This document shows, one piece after another, positions 1-13,700 of a DNA stretch of 64,000 bases. Numbering within the stretch: the first letter of the stretch is position 1; each line of letters begins with the position of its first letter. The notes under the pieces were generated by a model, which worked only from the letters and a program-made list of their open reading frames with translations, searched no databases and had not been told where the DNA came from. Both the position numbers and the translations under genes were made by a program. The stretch is from Neelides folsomi (lineage: Eukaryota > Arthropoda > Collembola > Neelipleona > Neelidae). Location of the stretch: assembly GCA_034687125.1 (NCBI GenBank), contig JAQGBZ010000222.1, forward strand, positions 40,319-104,318, read 5' to 3'.

Positions 1-104
1 GGTTGATCAAAGTAAAAAAATACTAATTATACTTTTAATATTTATCATTTTGAAATCATCGTTTCTTAACAGGAAACTAATATCAAAATATCTTAATATT
101 TTAG

Positions 105-1493
105 TGGTCAATGAAAATGTTTCGCTCGTTGTGTCACGGATCATCCTTTCAGAAGTTGCAACTGTCCTTACGAAACTCTCAGATGAAATTTCGAAAGCTG
201 TTGCCCACTACACTCTGGATAAGGTAATGTCCAAATAAATACATAAAATTAGCTAAATGCTATTTTATGGGATAGTTAATTTTTAAACTTTGCTTTGCTA
301 GGTCCAACCCAGAGTGATTTCCTTCGAAGAGCAAGTTGCAACAATTCGTCAGCACTTGTCAACTATTTATGAAAACCAACAAGCTTGGAAAGACGCAGCT
401 GCCGTGTTAACTGGCATTCCTCTTGAAACCGGACAAAAGTATTAATAATACGAATTTTAAACATCGATTAATTAAATAATTTAAAGTCACCCTATATTAA
501 TATCATTCTTTAAGACAATATTCCGTTGATTACAAACTTGAGACTTATCTGAAGATTGCTCGCTTATATTTGGAAGATGACGATGCAATCCAGGCAGAAG
601 CGTATATTAACAGAGCTTCCTTGCTACAAGTAAGTCTTTAAAAGTATAAAACATCATCGTTCAATCTGAATTTTAATATTTTTTTAATTCAAAAGAACGA
701 ATCGAAAAATGAAAACTTGCAAGTTGTGTATAAAGTTTGCTATGCACGAGTGTTGGACAACAGAAGGAAATTCATTGAAGCTGCTCAGCGATACAACGAA
801 TTATCATACCGCCCAATTATCGCCGAAGAAGAAAGATTGACAGCTCTCAAAAACGCTCTCATTTGCACTGTCTTGGCTTCTGCTGGTCAGCAAAGAAGTC
901 GAATGCTTGGAACTTTATTCAAAGATGAAAGGTGTCAAACTTTACCTGCGTTCAATATATTAGAGAAAATGTATTTAGAGAGAATCATCAGAAAATCAGA
1001 GCTGAAAGATTTTGAAAATATCCTCGTCTCCCATCAAAAGGCTAAAACTGCAGATGGTATATATTGATTAAATATCAATAAAAAATATGTTTATGAAATA
1101 TAATATCATGAAATCAGCTATTTGTTTTTATTATATAGTCAAAAATTTTATTATCTTGTAGGTTCAACAATATTGGAAAGGGCCGTTGTTGAACACAATC
1201 TCCTTGCTGCGAGTAAACTGTATAACAATATTTTGTTCTCTGAACTTGGAGCTCTCCTCGAAATTCCCCAGACGAAAGCAGAAAAGATCGCATCACAGAT
1301 GATAACAGAAGAAAGGATGTCAGGGCACATTGATCAAATTAAATCAATTGTTTACTTTGAAGCAAGGGAATGCCTTCCTTATTGGGACAAGCAAATTCAA
1401 TCTCTTTGCTACGACGTCAATAAAATTATCGAGAAAATTTCAGTCGTTGCTCCGGATTGGATTGCCAAATACAACGATGAACAAATGAATTGA
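105..1493 (+). CDS. COPS4: COP9 signalosome complex subunit 4, 5'-truncated by the window edge
   Basis: Subunit of the COP9 signalosome, which removes NEDD8 from cullin-RING ubiquitin ligases. Visible exons are 105-223, 302-438, 515-629, 696-1056 and 1162-1493 (stop TGA). All junctions are GT-AG and the phases agree (2, 0, 1, 0, 2 leading bases). The joined protein closely follows animal CSN4: [89 protein letters not shown] and [18 protein letters not shown], the last leading into the C-terminal PCI domain, which ends [13 protein letters not shown]. The first exon here opens with TG, so the upstream exon should end in A to give the Met of the conserved M-VNENVS segment. About the first 50 residues of the family lie left of the window. 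The 3' end appears complete. Confidence 0.95.
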
Positions 1494-2918
1494 TCTTCAG
1501 ACTCGCCCGAAATTCTCATTTAAGTAATAATAATGTTAATTATAAATTGATAAAGAGATAACTATGTCAAAAATTAATTATTAGAACTTTGGATAATCAA
1601 TTTTATACATTTTCATTATTCATTCGAGTTGTTATCTGACTTTTTCAAGATTTAACTTTATACAACTACATATTGAAATAATATAACATAATAATAAAAA
1701 CATTGGATTATCTTTATGTCTATATACTACAATAAGTTTGTCAATAAATGTCAACCCTTTAATATTAACTATCTATTCTGCGTTTTATAAATAATTTTTT
1801 CCTTTTGTCTGTTTATTCTTATTGTGAAATGAAATAAGGTTCGATTATTAATTTTAGGAATCTAATATACCTATATTTATTTATGTATATAATTAGTAAA
1901 ATTAACATTAAGTAATAAAAATATCAATGATTAAGATTTCTTGATTATTAAAAATAAAGTTACATTTTGTCTTCTTCAACAATTGGCCCTTCAAATTGAT
2001 AAACTCGAAAATCTTATACTGCTACCAAAAATTAATTTGATACAATTAACTATATGTTATATAATAGATTTTCAAAAGCTTTGCATTTTCTAGACAATTC
2101 GCATTGTGAGTTTTCAATTTTACAAACCAATAAATAATGTTTTTGTATAATCCTGTTTATTTTTTCTGGTTTCCTAAATGCATGATAATAAAAGTCAGGG
2201 ATTTGAAATAAAAAAATTGAAAAAATCAAACTTGTAAATTCTCCAAAATTATAATTGAACTTTTATGATTAATACCTTTTTGTATAGATATATTAATGTT
2301 TACAGTGTTTTATGGTCTGTAGCGCAAGGGTATTTAATAGGCCTGTTCAATTTCATTTTATCACTTTACCCCCATTAAATTCCTACAACTAAAGCGTAAG
2401 ATAATTTTTATAAAATTCAAATTTGATTTTCAGTAAAAAATAAAATTTATATGTTAAAATTTAAGTATTTAATTTTGTAGAGTTAAAATTGTAAATTACA
2501 ATTTAAATTGAAGTTAACATAATTATATTATAGTTAATAGGATTAAAAAATTATTATAAATACTAATTTTATTCATTGCAATAAGTAAGTCAATAAATTA
2601 AAATTTATATTTTACATTACATTTTATATTTCCAGTAATTCAATTAGCAAAATTTAATTTTAAATATAAATAATATACGTCGAAATTAACATTATTTAAT
2701 ATAAAGTTTTCAAAACTAGACATTTATTTAATTACTAACACAAAGACAATTATAATAAAACTTTAAAGAGTGAGATTATATAGATAAATATTTATATTCC
2801 AATATTTTCATAAGATTTAAAAAAAATCGAAATTATAATTATGATAGCATATTTTAAATAAATATTAAAAACATCTCAATATATATTTTTAAAATGGTTT
2901 ATTTTTTAGATCGAAACA
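1494..2918. other. COPS4 3' UTR, intergenic space and likely 5' UTR exon of the next gene
   Basis: No coding sequence is seen. The first few hundred bases should be the COPS4 3' UTR. A candidate non-coding 5' exon of the NCBP2AS2-like gene ends at 2395, before a good donor (GTAAGA at 2396). It would pair with the acceptor TTTTTTAG at 2903-2909, just ahead of the ATG at 2919. That splice is inference. Confidence 0.35.
1743..1748 (+). promoter_or_regulatory. Candidate polyadenylation signal of COPS4
   Basis: AATAAA about 250 bases after the COPS4 stop, in AT-rich sequence. Several other A/T-rich hexamers occur nearby, so the exact cleavage site is uncertain. Confidence 0.35.
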
Positions 2919-3155
2919 ATGGTTTTCCGGTATCTCTTCCGCTGGTTGGCAAATAATGAACAGTTAATTGAGAAAATGGCAAATTCGTATCCAATGAAAA
3001 GAGCAGCACAGATGACTATTTATTTGTTTCAACGTTCAAAAATATCGATGAATGAAATTAAGCCAAAAGAAAAGGCAATTAGATTCAAGGAGAAATTTGT
3101 AACTGAAATGAAAAAAGAATTCGAAGAAGCCAGAGATGGAAAAAAATTTAAGTGA
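2919..3155 (+). CDS. NCBP2AS2-like small protein
   Basis: A 78-residue single-exon reading frame. Its start MVFRYLFRWLANNEQLIEKM, followed by SYPMKRAAQMTIYLFQ, matches the pattern of the small metazoan NCBP2AS2 family: a hydrophobic/basic N-terminal helix, then a conserved P-hydrophobic-RRAAQ-like motif. The C-terminal third is charged (KEKAIRFKEKF, MKKEFEEARDGKKFK), as in the family. The precise molecular role of the family is not something I can state from sequence. The ATG context (AACAATGG) is good and follows an acceptor-like TTTTTTAG at 2903-2909. Spliced leader or UTR usage is unknown. Length and motif order fit, but the protein is short, so confidence is moderate to high. Confidence 0.75.
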   Translation: MVFRYLFRWLANNEQLIEKMANSYPMKRAAQMTIYLFQRSKISMNEIKPKEKAIRFKEKFVTEMKKEFEEARDGKKFK

Positions 3156-3294
3156 AAGCGTTTGGAAACGAGATCTTCAGACATGATGATCTTCAGACTA
3201 AATAGTAAAATAAGACTGCTGTAAATAATGTTATTTCTGAATTGAATTTTAGAAATCGGTGAACTTGTCATAACTTAAATATTATATATGCTTT

Positions 3295-3300
3295 AATAAA
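3295..3300 (+). promoter_or_regulatory. Polyadenylation signal of the NCBP2AS2-like gene
   Basis: AATAAA 140 bases after the stop codon, in the expected position for a short 3' UTR. Confidence 0.5.
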
Positions 3301-4739
3301 TAAATATTAAAAATATAATAAATTGTTTACTAAATTGAAAACCTATACTAGGTATATTGTATATATAATAAATCGTTTCCAAAAACCATATTGCATTTTT
3401 TGCTTTTTTTTCTTTGGTTTTTCCGAAACAGCTTTATATTTTGAATTATGTATACTTTAGAATATGATTACTGATAAATTCATAAGTCTAAAAGCTATTA
3501 TTAAAAATACTAATTAAAAATATCATTTAAAATACTCTTCATTATTTTCTTTTATTCAAAAATGTCAAATGTATGAATGCAAGTAAATAGTATAAATAAT
3601 TTACAAACATGCATTTGCTCATTTACAATGATTGTTCTTCATTGATCACTTCTAATATGCTAAAAGGATATTTTATATATTTCAGAATATAAGAGACATA
3701 AATGGTAGGTCAAGGCTTAATATAATATAAAATGTAGAATTAAATATGTATACATACTATAATATATGTCATACTTAAACTAGGTATTAAGTTTAAACTT
3801 ATTTAATTGAATACATGGCCATTGAAGTTTTTCATTGTAATACTTAATTTCTATATAAAATCATTACGTAGTCAAAATGTAATAATTACATATTTAATGT
3901 CTAAGGATAAGTGAAATTGATAAACAAGAATGACTCATTTGAAAAGATACACTTTGAAATATAAATAGCATCTTCCATTATTCAAGGCAGTAACTGTATG
4001 AACTCTCAAGTTTACTTTATCTGAAATCTTAATTTTAAATGTCAAGATTTAATTTTGTTATTGCAAAATACGTTTTAAAATAAGTTAAACAAAAACATTA
4101 AAAACAATAAGTAAAAAATTAGAAAATCTTATATAATTAATATTTTACAGTACATATAATATTTATAATAATGTAGTTTATTTGATAATGTATTTTATCA
4201 GATACATTAATTTATAAAAACTCTTTAATTAAATGATGTTCCAAATATAGTCATACCTATTATACATACGAAATCCACACATGACCACTTGTTACACGAA
4301 TGCAGTTGTCATTTCATATATAAATAGCTTATATACAATCAATAAGGACCAAAACCGTTTAAATTAACAATCAATCGAAAATGTATATATAACAAGATTA
4401 AAACAACATAATAAATACGGTATTACGTTACATTATATATAGACATAGTTTAGATTTCATCAATCTATTAATCAAACAAAAAACTTTCCTAATGATATTA
4501 TACAATAAAAATAAGTACAATTTAACATTTGTTATTTTATAAAAGAAGCCAATGTCAAAATTTACACGGGCAACTTTTTAAATGAGTGAAAAAGTAATTA
4601 GATTACTCAAAATTATGCGCGGGGGTCATGAACCATACACAACTAAAAATGGGGATTATCACAGAACAATTGAGATTTGAAGAGGAAATAATAATTTGAA
4701 CAAGTCATTTAAGCTGCCACAATTATCACTTCAACAGGG
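3301..4739. other. Gene-free stretch; probably contains the sdk 3' UTR
   Basis: AT-rich sequence with no supported reading frame. Its right part lies directly downstream of the sdk stop codon (minus strand) and should hold the sdk 3' UTR. I could not choose a single minus-strand polyadenylation signal. Confidence 0.4.
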
Positions 4740-7700
4740 TTAAATAAAAGACGAGAATCCCGGGAGGGGAGCTCTCGATCTCGCCATGTTGTTCAATACA
4801 ATTCGTCCTTGTCCACTGAGACTCGCCGTGGCTTCGGGTTCCGAGTCCGTGTAACTTGAATAGTTCATTGGAGCTGTGCGAACGGGTTTTTGCTTCTGCC
4901 ATGACTGCTTCAGAGTATCATTCACATTCGCATAATGATTCACAAAAGAGTGAGGACCAACTGACCCGTCAACTTCGTCCTCAACTTCCGTTTCGCTCCC
5001 CTAAAATCAATATGATCAAATATTATTTACAATCCTCTTTGTTATAATTATAATTATTATTCAATCCACATAATTCACTAAATTCAAAGTTGGTAAACAA
5101 ATCCTAATATTGATATATCGGTAATAGTATCGGTAATATTTTCATGTACTATGTTAGAGAATTGATAATATAGCAAAAGCTTTAAAAATAAGAAGTATTA
5201 TAATATTTATATTCTACTTATTATTATATCAATACATAGATGACAATTGTTACGTACCGAAGAAGCATTACAGAATGTAGAAGTTTTAACTTATAATAAA
5301 GTTTTGAGTTAGTAACAGATCCTTCGAAGGTTAAGAAGCAGTTAATATAAAGTTAGCATTTGACACAAGAAGACAATACAGATTCTCATTGTTTTAACAA
5401 GTTTTGAATCGTATAATTATACTACAGAACGACAAATAATCTCAATTCTTTTGGACATTATTCAACAAGCACATACAGAATTTTTCAGATACAATTTGTA
5501 AATATAGAGTAACTTAAATTTATACTATTTTTATTACTATTTTATTATTGTAATGTGTTAATAATGATAGAAATATTATAAGTATTGTATGGTAAAGAAG
5601 GAATGCAATTAAAATATTAATTTAGTAAACAGAGCTAATGATATATCTTATTGTTAGAAGAACTTAAAGATATTTATATTATTTAAATAAAAACATGTTA
5701 TTTAGAAATACGTGCGTAGAGTATGGTAGGTATAATGCTTTGAAGAAAGATTGTGATATGTTGAATTAGAAAACGATAAAGCAAAATAGCTATAGGGCAG
5801 CTAAAGACATATGTCCGTATTTGAAGAAGGAAAAATGCGGCCCTTTGAAGATTTCATACTAAAGCTACATGAAGATTTTGGGCGAGGCTGTGTGTTAATA
5901 GCTTTCCCAAATGTGTTCATTGTCCTCACTTGAGAATCCGTAGAACTAATCTCGGAAGGCTTTTCTGTCAAACTGCTCTCGTCCGGATTGTTGTCATATG
6001 CCTTGTCGCTCTCGTCATCTGTGTAAGTGACGGAACCAGGAGTTGGACGCGGTGGAGCTTTCACCCCGCCGTTTTTCCTCTTAAGGGTTGTGATCTTCTT
6101 TTGGGATTGGCGGAGTTCAACTGAAGAACCGTACAAGACGCCTTCTTCAATGCTCGCAGTCTCCGCTAGACTACGTTCTGACTCATCTGAAAATTGATCA
6201 ATAATTAAAATTAATAAATATAATTAAAATTAATTAATTATTAATCTAACTATAATTGTTACTCACGTTTGTATTTGTATGACTTAGTTTTGACACATAA
6301 ATAAGCTACAAGAGCAATGATGAGTATCACGGAAACTGAAGCGATCACAACGAGGAACCATGTTTGGCGATAAAATGGACTTTGTTGCAAATACCCATAT
6401 TCAAGATACAGTTTTGAAGGAGTAAACACCTAAAATTAAAGATTCGTTTAAAATAAATATATTTTATCTTTATCAAAACTTTAGAGTGATAAAGATTTCA
6501 AAGAATATGGTGGATATGATTTTGGCTTTACGGTCTCATCTGAAGAAGTTGGAAAGCTAATTCCATGCTGATTGTACGCAATAATTCGGAAATTGTAGGA
6601 AGTTGAAGGAAGTAAATTCTGATATGAAAGCGTAAATTCATTTGCAGCTCCTCCTTCAGTTTTAAAAACTGTCTGCCAGCGACTTTCGTCTGAAATTGAT
6701 TGAACAAGCTCATTAAACAATTGTTAACATTATCAAAAGTTATATAAACGTATTCCACAAAGCGCCCATATAAAAATATAATAATTATAGTTATTATATT
6801 TTATACATAAATTTCCCATATTTTATGTAAATACTATAAGTACACAATACATATAAAAATGTCATTATAATTGTAATATTCATTCATCCGTTACTTTCTT
6901 AATTTAAGTTATTCCCCTTAAACGCATTTAATATATCTGCCGTGCACAATCAGTTAACCATTTTAATTAATAAAAAACGAACCGTTATTATTTCCCTCGG
7001 AATCATAAATTAAAGACATCCAAATGCACGTACAAACAAATTTAACCATTGGCATTATTTTACGACAAACCACTTTAAGAAGCTATGTAGTTTTTAGCAC
7101 AGTTATATAATATGCTTTTTACGTATAATAACGAAACAAATTGTACATACATAGCTCCCCTCCCAAATGTCCCAAATAAACTTTGCCAATTAATAAATTA
7201 TTACAATAATGCATACAAAAGACAAAAGTATGCAAACAAAGAAAATTGAAATAAAATTTTACAACTCTCCGCTTAATCTTTGGAACTTACACGCTTCCCA
7301 CTCATGTTGCACTGTAAATAATAATTCGTGATAATACAACGCATCAAAATATGTACAAAATTATTTTTCCACTCAAAGTATATATTCCAAATTGCCATTT
7401 ACATATTTGTGTATTTAAAAAATGTAAAAAGTTACCTTTTCGCTTAGCTTCAAAATAATATCCATTTATTTTTGATTTGTCATCATTTGCCCATTTGAAA
7501 AGGACTGAACTGAACATTTTGACCAGCGAGAGATCTTTCGGACTTCTTGGAGATCCGGCCTGTGGCCCTGTGCTCACATTCTTCCAAATTGCTGGTCCAA
7601 CTTCGTTCAAAATCGTATTCTTTGCACGGACAGAAAAACTATAGCTGGTTTCTTCTTCCAAATTCTCAACCAACAAAGAACAGCAAGACACTTTTTGTCT

Positions 7701-10700
7701 TACTTGTTTTGAAATTACGTGGTCTTCCCCGCTCAAAGCTCCACTTTGTTCCAAAACCGTTTCATACGTCACGAGATAATGAGCAATTTCTCCATTGGGT
7801 TTCAAAGGCTTTTCCCATGTAAGTTTCAAACTTGTCATAGTAATATCATAGAAAGTGATATTTGAAACTGGGCCAGGGGGTCCTTGGGCTGTTCGAACTC
7901 TCAATGATTTGGAAAATGGGCCATCACCAGCTGGATTAAAGGCGGCCATTCGAATTGAGTAATTCGTGTACATTTCAAGGAAAAAGAGAGAATGTTGGAT
8001 GCACCAAGCTGGAACAACTTCCAATTCTTCTTCTTCTGACCCATCCGACTGATAAAAGATTTTGTATCCAAGAAGGTCGCCATTTTGCTGATTTTGGAAA
8101 GGCGGAATCCAAAATATCTGAATTTCGGTAGAGGAAACAGCTTTGACTTTCACTTCACGTGGTTCGCCAGTTGGAACAGCTTCCCCAACATAAACAGTGA
8201 TAGGTTTCGATGGCTCGCCTTCTCCTCGCGAGTTAAATGGAACAATTGTAATTTCGTAATTTTTATCTCTGGTTAAATCTGTTAGAACGACACTTGAGGA
8301 TTCTGTTCCTCTCACTTCCTCTTTAGGGCTGGATTGAACCGACGCTAAAGGATAATCAACAACTTGGCGATATTCAACTCGATATCCTCCGGTCTTAGAA
8401 TCACCGTTCCATTTCTCAGATCCGATTGGTTTCCAGCTTACTCGCACACTCGTCGTTGTAATCGGAACAACTTGGGCTTCTGTGATGGTCCCACTTGGTG
8501 CAGCAGGAAGTGTCCAGGTAATATTCGACTCCGGAGAAAATCCACTTGATCCGATGTCATTCGTAGCTTGGATTCTGAACTTATAAGGAGTATGGGGTTT
8601 CAAATTGGAGGCTGTGTATGAAGTCCCAGCTGAAGAAACCCGTTCTTTGATTCGCTGCCAGTGAGATGAGGATTCGCTATATTCGACCGTATAATATCTA
8701 ATTGGAGCAAATCCATCTCGTCCGGGAGTCCAAAGGAAGGTGATTTGATTGGATTGAACTTGCGAAGGAGAAATTCGGGGTGTGTGGGGAGATTGTGGGA
8801 GTTCTCGGTTATTTGTTGTAAAAACCATCAACCTGGCAGTTTCTCCCCATCCGAGACGAGTTTTGGCTGTGATGGAAAACCAGTAATATTTTTCTCGGTC
8901 CAATTCTGTGGCTCTGAACGTTCGAGTTTCAGGAGAAAATTCCATTGAGAATCCAGCAGCTGAACTTCCATCTAAAGAGTATGTTATGCGATATGCAAGA
9001 ATGACGCCATTGGGATCTTCAGGAACGTCCCAGATCATTCGAGCCATTGTGGTGGAAACGTCAGGGAAAGAAACATTGCTTGGAGCTCCAGGAACGTCGT
9101 CCCATGTTTGAACAAGAATCGGCGGTTCGCTCAAAATCCCATCACCAACTCGGGTATAGGCAAGAATTTGAATGTGATATTGTGTAAACTTTTTCAATTG
9201 AGTTAACGTGGTTTTGAATGTCGAGTTCGAGGGAATTTGTTTATATTGGAAAGGAACATTCTTGGCGCCGTAATACAATTTGTATCCTTCGATAATTCCA
9301 TTACAATGTTCTTCTGGTACTTGTGCCCAACGGACAACAATCGTTGTTGAGGATGTTGCATTTGAATCCAATATTTGTGGTCCAATTCCCGGCACTATAA
9401 TTTTTTAATTGTCATTACTTTATTTATTTTCTCATTGAATCATCATTAATCATTTATTTGAAAAATTGAGAGGAAAAACCATCATGATTAAAGATTAAAT
9501 ATAATTTACCTGATTCTCTCGTTCTTTCCACGGCTGGAGCAGAAGTTTCAGAAGTTCCAACATCATTTACAGCAGACATTGCAACCTCATAAAGCGAATG
9601 CTCCTCAAGATGACTCAAAATAAACGAATTCCCGGTCGGATTGGAGATCAACTCAAAATTAGGAGATTTGAATTGAGAATTTGGTCCAGATTGCTTGTAA
9701 GTTATGTTATATCCTTTGGGATTTCCGTACCATTCACTTTGTTGAAGAGGCTAGAAATATAAAATATAAGTTATATGAACGTTAATTAAATTATTGATTT
9801 AACGAAATTTTTCTAATTTACTTATTTATAAGAATAATAATGATTTCTAATAACTTACAATCCATCTAACTCTGAGTTGAGTTGCTGACATTGCCCGAAC
9901 TGTGACATTTCTTGGTGCATGAGCAGGTGGAGCTTGAAGACTTTGAAAAAGTTGTGTTGGCTCCGAGGGTTGACTTGGCCCCACCACATTGTGTGCAATT
10001 AGACGAAGTTTATATTGAACAAATGGAGTGAGCGAAGGAACGCTGATTGATTCCATCGTAGCAACTCCATTTCCGGTTCCGCTTATTCCATTGCTGGACA
10101 CTTCGGGCTCTTCACAATGTTCAAAAATGTTGTGCCATGAGGAATTCCTATTGGTTTGGGCTTGGATCGTCCACTTGGCAATTGAGCTATTCCCATCGAA
10201 TCCAGGAGTGAATTGAAGAACAACAGAAAATGGCTGAATGTTTGAAACAGCCAAATTAAACGGCGGTTTGGGAAGCACTGGCTCAACTCCAGATTTCATA
10301 CTAGCAGATTTGCACATCCCACGTCCTACTTGAGTATACCCGCAAACTTCAAAAGCATAATAAGTGCTGGCCTTCAATTGGGTCACTTTCGCATTGGTGA
10401 TGTTTGGACTGGTGAAATTGATTGATTTGAAACTTGAAGCAACATCCCGGACTCCGTATCGAAGATTGTAGCCCAAAAGAATTCCATTTACTTTTCCAGG
10501 TTGAGACCAAACAACTTTAACAGAGCGATCAGATATTTCTTCAAAATGAAGAGATTTCACTTCGTTTGGAACATCTTCTAATGTTTTGGCTAAAATGGGA
10601 ATGCTTTTCTTTCCATCTCCGGGATTGGTAAAACAAAGGATGGTCACATTGTATTCAACGAATTTGTCAAGATCGCAAATTGTTCCAGTTTGTTCAGCAA

Positions 10701-13700
10701 GAGGATCGAAAGGACTTGGAGGAACTGAAATGGTCCCTTTGAGTTCGGTTCCAATCCATGCTTGGATTTTGTATCCTTGATTGATTCCATTAATTTGTTG
10801 GGGATCTGGAGGCTTCCATGTTGCATGAAGGCATGTTGAATTGGTTGGGGAAGCTCGCACATTAGTTGGAGGTGAATTGGGAGTTCCTTCTCTGGTTTTG
10901 ATTTTAATTCCAGGGGAATAAATTCCTATTCCTTTGTTGTTGTAGGCAGAGAGTTGAATTTCGTAATCCTTCCACGTAATAAGCTCTTGGATCAAATAAT
11001 TCCTTTGAGCCTAGAAAAATATAATCAAAATAAATTATCTTTACGTATCTACAGAAGAAATTGTAATCGTAGTACAATAGTTTATTAACGATTATTTATA
11101 CTACAAGGGTGTATTAAAAGGTTATGGATACATATTTTTTTTCTTTCCTGCTTGCATTAAAAATCTAGCTACACAATATTTTGATAATAGGTCCTCTATA
11201 AAAAATTCACAAAAAGTTTGGTGATCGTAAGTATCACCGAACCGAAATGGCAGACGAATTTGTCCGAAAAGAGCAGTTCAGGTTATAACTTTTTCGATAA
11301 ACATAGCGTTTAATAGGGAAGTGTTGAGAAATGAAATTCGCGCGGTTTATCGAAATAGGTATAAACTGAACTGCTCTTTTCGGACAAATTCGTCTGCCAT
11401 TTCGGTTCGGCGATACTTACGATCACCAAACTTTTTGTGAATTTTTTACAGAGGACCTATTATCAAAATATTGTGTAGCTAGATTTTTAATGCAAGCAGG
11501 AAAGAAAAAATATGTATCCATATCATTTAATACGTCCTCATATAAATAAGAAAATCAAATGGGAATAAAGGGAAATGCATAAATATTTATTGAATAATTA
11601 CCTCATTAGTGATATTCCTGTAAGACCAAGGGCTATCGCCATAACCATGAAGCCTGTAGCGGATGATATATCCCAGAATCATTCCATTTTTATGTTCATC
11701 TTGTGGAGGATGCCATTGGATTATAATTTGAGAAGGTGAACGAGCTGATCCAACTAATCCGATTGGAGGTCCAGAAGGCGCTAATATAAAAAAACAACTC
11801 ATTGAACAAATTGACTTTGATGATGAACATGGAATTAAAAGATATTAAAATCTTAAAGTGTAGTATTTGCAAAGTGGGGCTTACGTTCTTGTGGGAGTGT
11901 GACGATATTTGAGGGCTGGGAAGGTTCTCCCTCACCCACAGAATTCACAGCACTCACTCGAAATTGATAAGAAGCTGCCGGCTTGAGCCCATTAACAATA
12001 ATTGATCTGAAATCAGAAGAGACGTTGGCAAGCAGAGTTTCCCAACCAGCCGGGCCCAAGTCCACTTGAATGCCTGAATCTGGAGTGACTGTTCGCTTCT
12101 GGATAATGTATTTGATAATCCCGCTATTCCCATCAAACCCGCTGGTCCAAGAAATATTCACAGCTTTTGAATTGGCTCCAGGGGCCAATGTCGGAAGCTT
12201 TTCTGAGCGAACATTTGTTGGCGGATATGGAAGCTCGATGATTTTCAACATAGCGACTCTTTCGTCGTGGCCGCCTTGGGATTTAACAATACATTTGTAT
12301 TGGCCAACATCGCTAGCTCGCACTTCCCTTATTTCCAACGTCCCATCAAGATGGATCAAAATTCTGCTCGAAACACCAGCAACAATCATTCTGAAAATTA
12401 TATTCGTTTTAGTGGCATTATCCATCATTATAATTAGTCAATTACTTTTAATATAAAAATTTATATTAAAAGTATATTTAATACTACTATTATAAGATTA
12501 GCAAAATTTACATAAGCTTAAATCCTTACTCATTATCATGTTCCCATTCAATATCATATTGCAAAGCGGGATCGCTGGAAACTTTGCATTGGAGAGTTGC
12601 AACTTGTCCAAGAATGACTTGTGTATCCGCAGGTGGTTGAATAATTTGGGTTCGTACAAGGATTGTAATATGACCGGACCCAATGACAGTCCCAGCAATA
12701 TTTGCTCTAATGCAGGTGTAATGCCCAGCGTCTCTTGCTCGAACAGCAGCAATTAGCAAACTCCCTGTGTCAAGTATTTGGAACCGACCGGATGAAAGCA
12801 CTTCTTCAGTTTCTGTATTTCCAATATAAAAATTAGCACTTTCTGGTTAATTGCAAAACCCCACGACTTTGACTTACCATTTCTGTACCAAGTTATGTTT
12901 GGCAGCGGAGCTCCGCCGACTTCACAAAAGATTGTAACGTCGTTGCCTTCCAAGACAGTTTTATTCTCAGGCCCTTTGACCATAATTGGTGCAGAAGCTA
13001 AGGATAAATTAAGTTCAATTAATTAAAAGTATTTGAACAGGTGTGATTCTTCCGGGGTGCATTGAAGGCAATAAATCAAGTAGTGTTGTAAAGTGGACAA
13101 AAATGCGTGCAAACATTGAAATATGATTTCAATATACTTGGTGAGTTCAATTTCGAACATAATTCATTAATAATTACATTTAAAATTTTAAATACCCATT
13201 TAGTGAAATTATCTGTGCAAATACAATACTAGTTCATCCAATACTGTTTGATGTGTTTTTGATAAAAATCAAAATTAACAACTTCTATCATTAATTAATG
13301 AGGATTAAAATTCTTAGTCAAAAATTCACAAACTTGTACGTGAGAAAGATTAAAAGCGCAAAAACAAAAAAAAACTTTTTGTACTAGAGACGTTGTGCTT
13401 ATCATACAATTCTAGAGTTTACCATTAACAGGTTTGGCCATTAGAAGATCGTTTAATGTAATTTTGCCAACTTTAGTCAGATTGGAGCTGAAATTGGCAT
13501 TCCTCTTTCTTTGAAAAAGTAGATCTGAAATGTTCATTACTTTCATATATTCAATTTTACATGAAATGCCTCCGAATGCCGTATACGTAAACAATGTTGG
13601 AAAATGAACATGCCTTTCAATTTCAGCAAACAATGCTTTTGTTTTACATTTACTGCTAATAAGGAAATTATTTTTGTATATGTTGAAAAATCCTTTATCC

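Noticed and set aside
2316-2345. tRNA-like phrase (GTCTGTAGCGCAAGGGTA)
   Set aside because: Resembles a D-arm, but no anticodon stem, T-arm box or acceptor pairing follows.
7344-7435. Continuation of the long sdk frame past the donor at 7435
   Set aside because: Sequence after the donor loses FN3 character (NFLHFLNTQICKWQFG); the splice to 6689 restores the FN3 domain exactly in phase.
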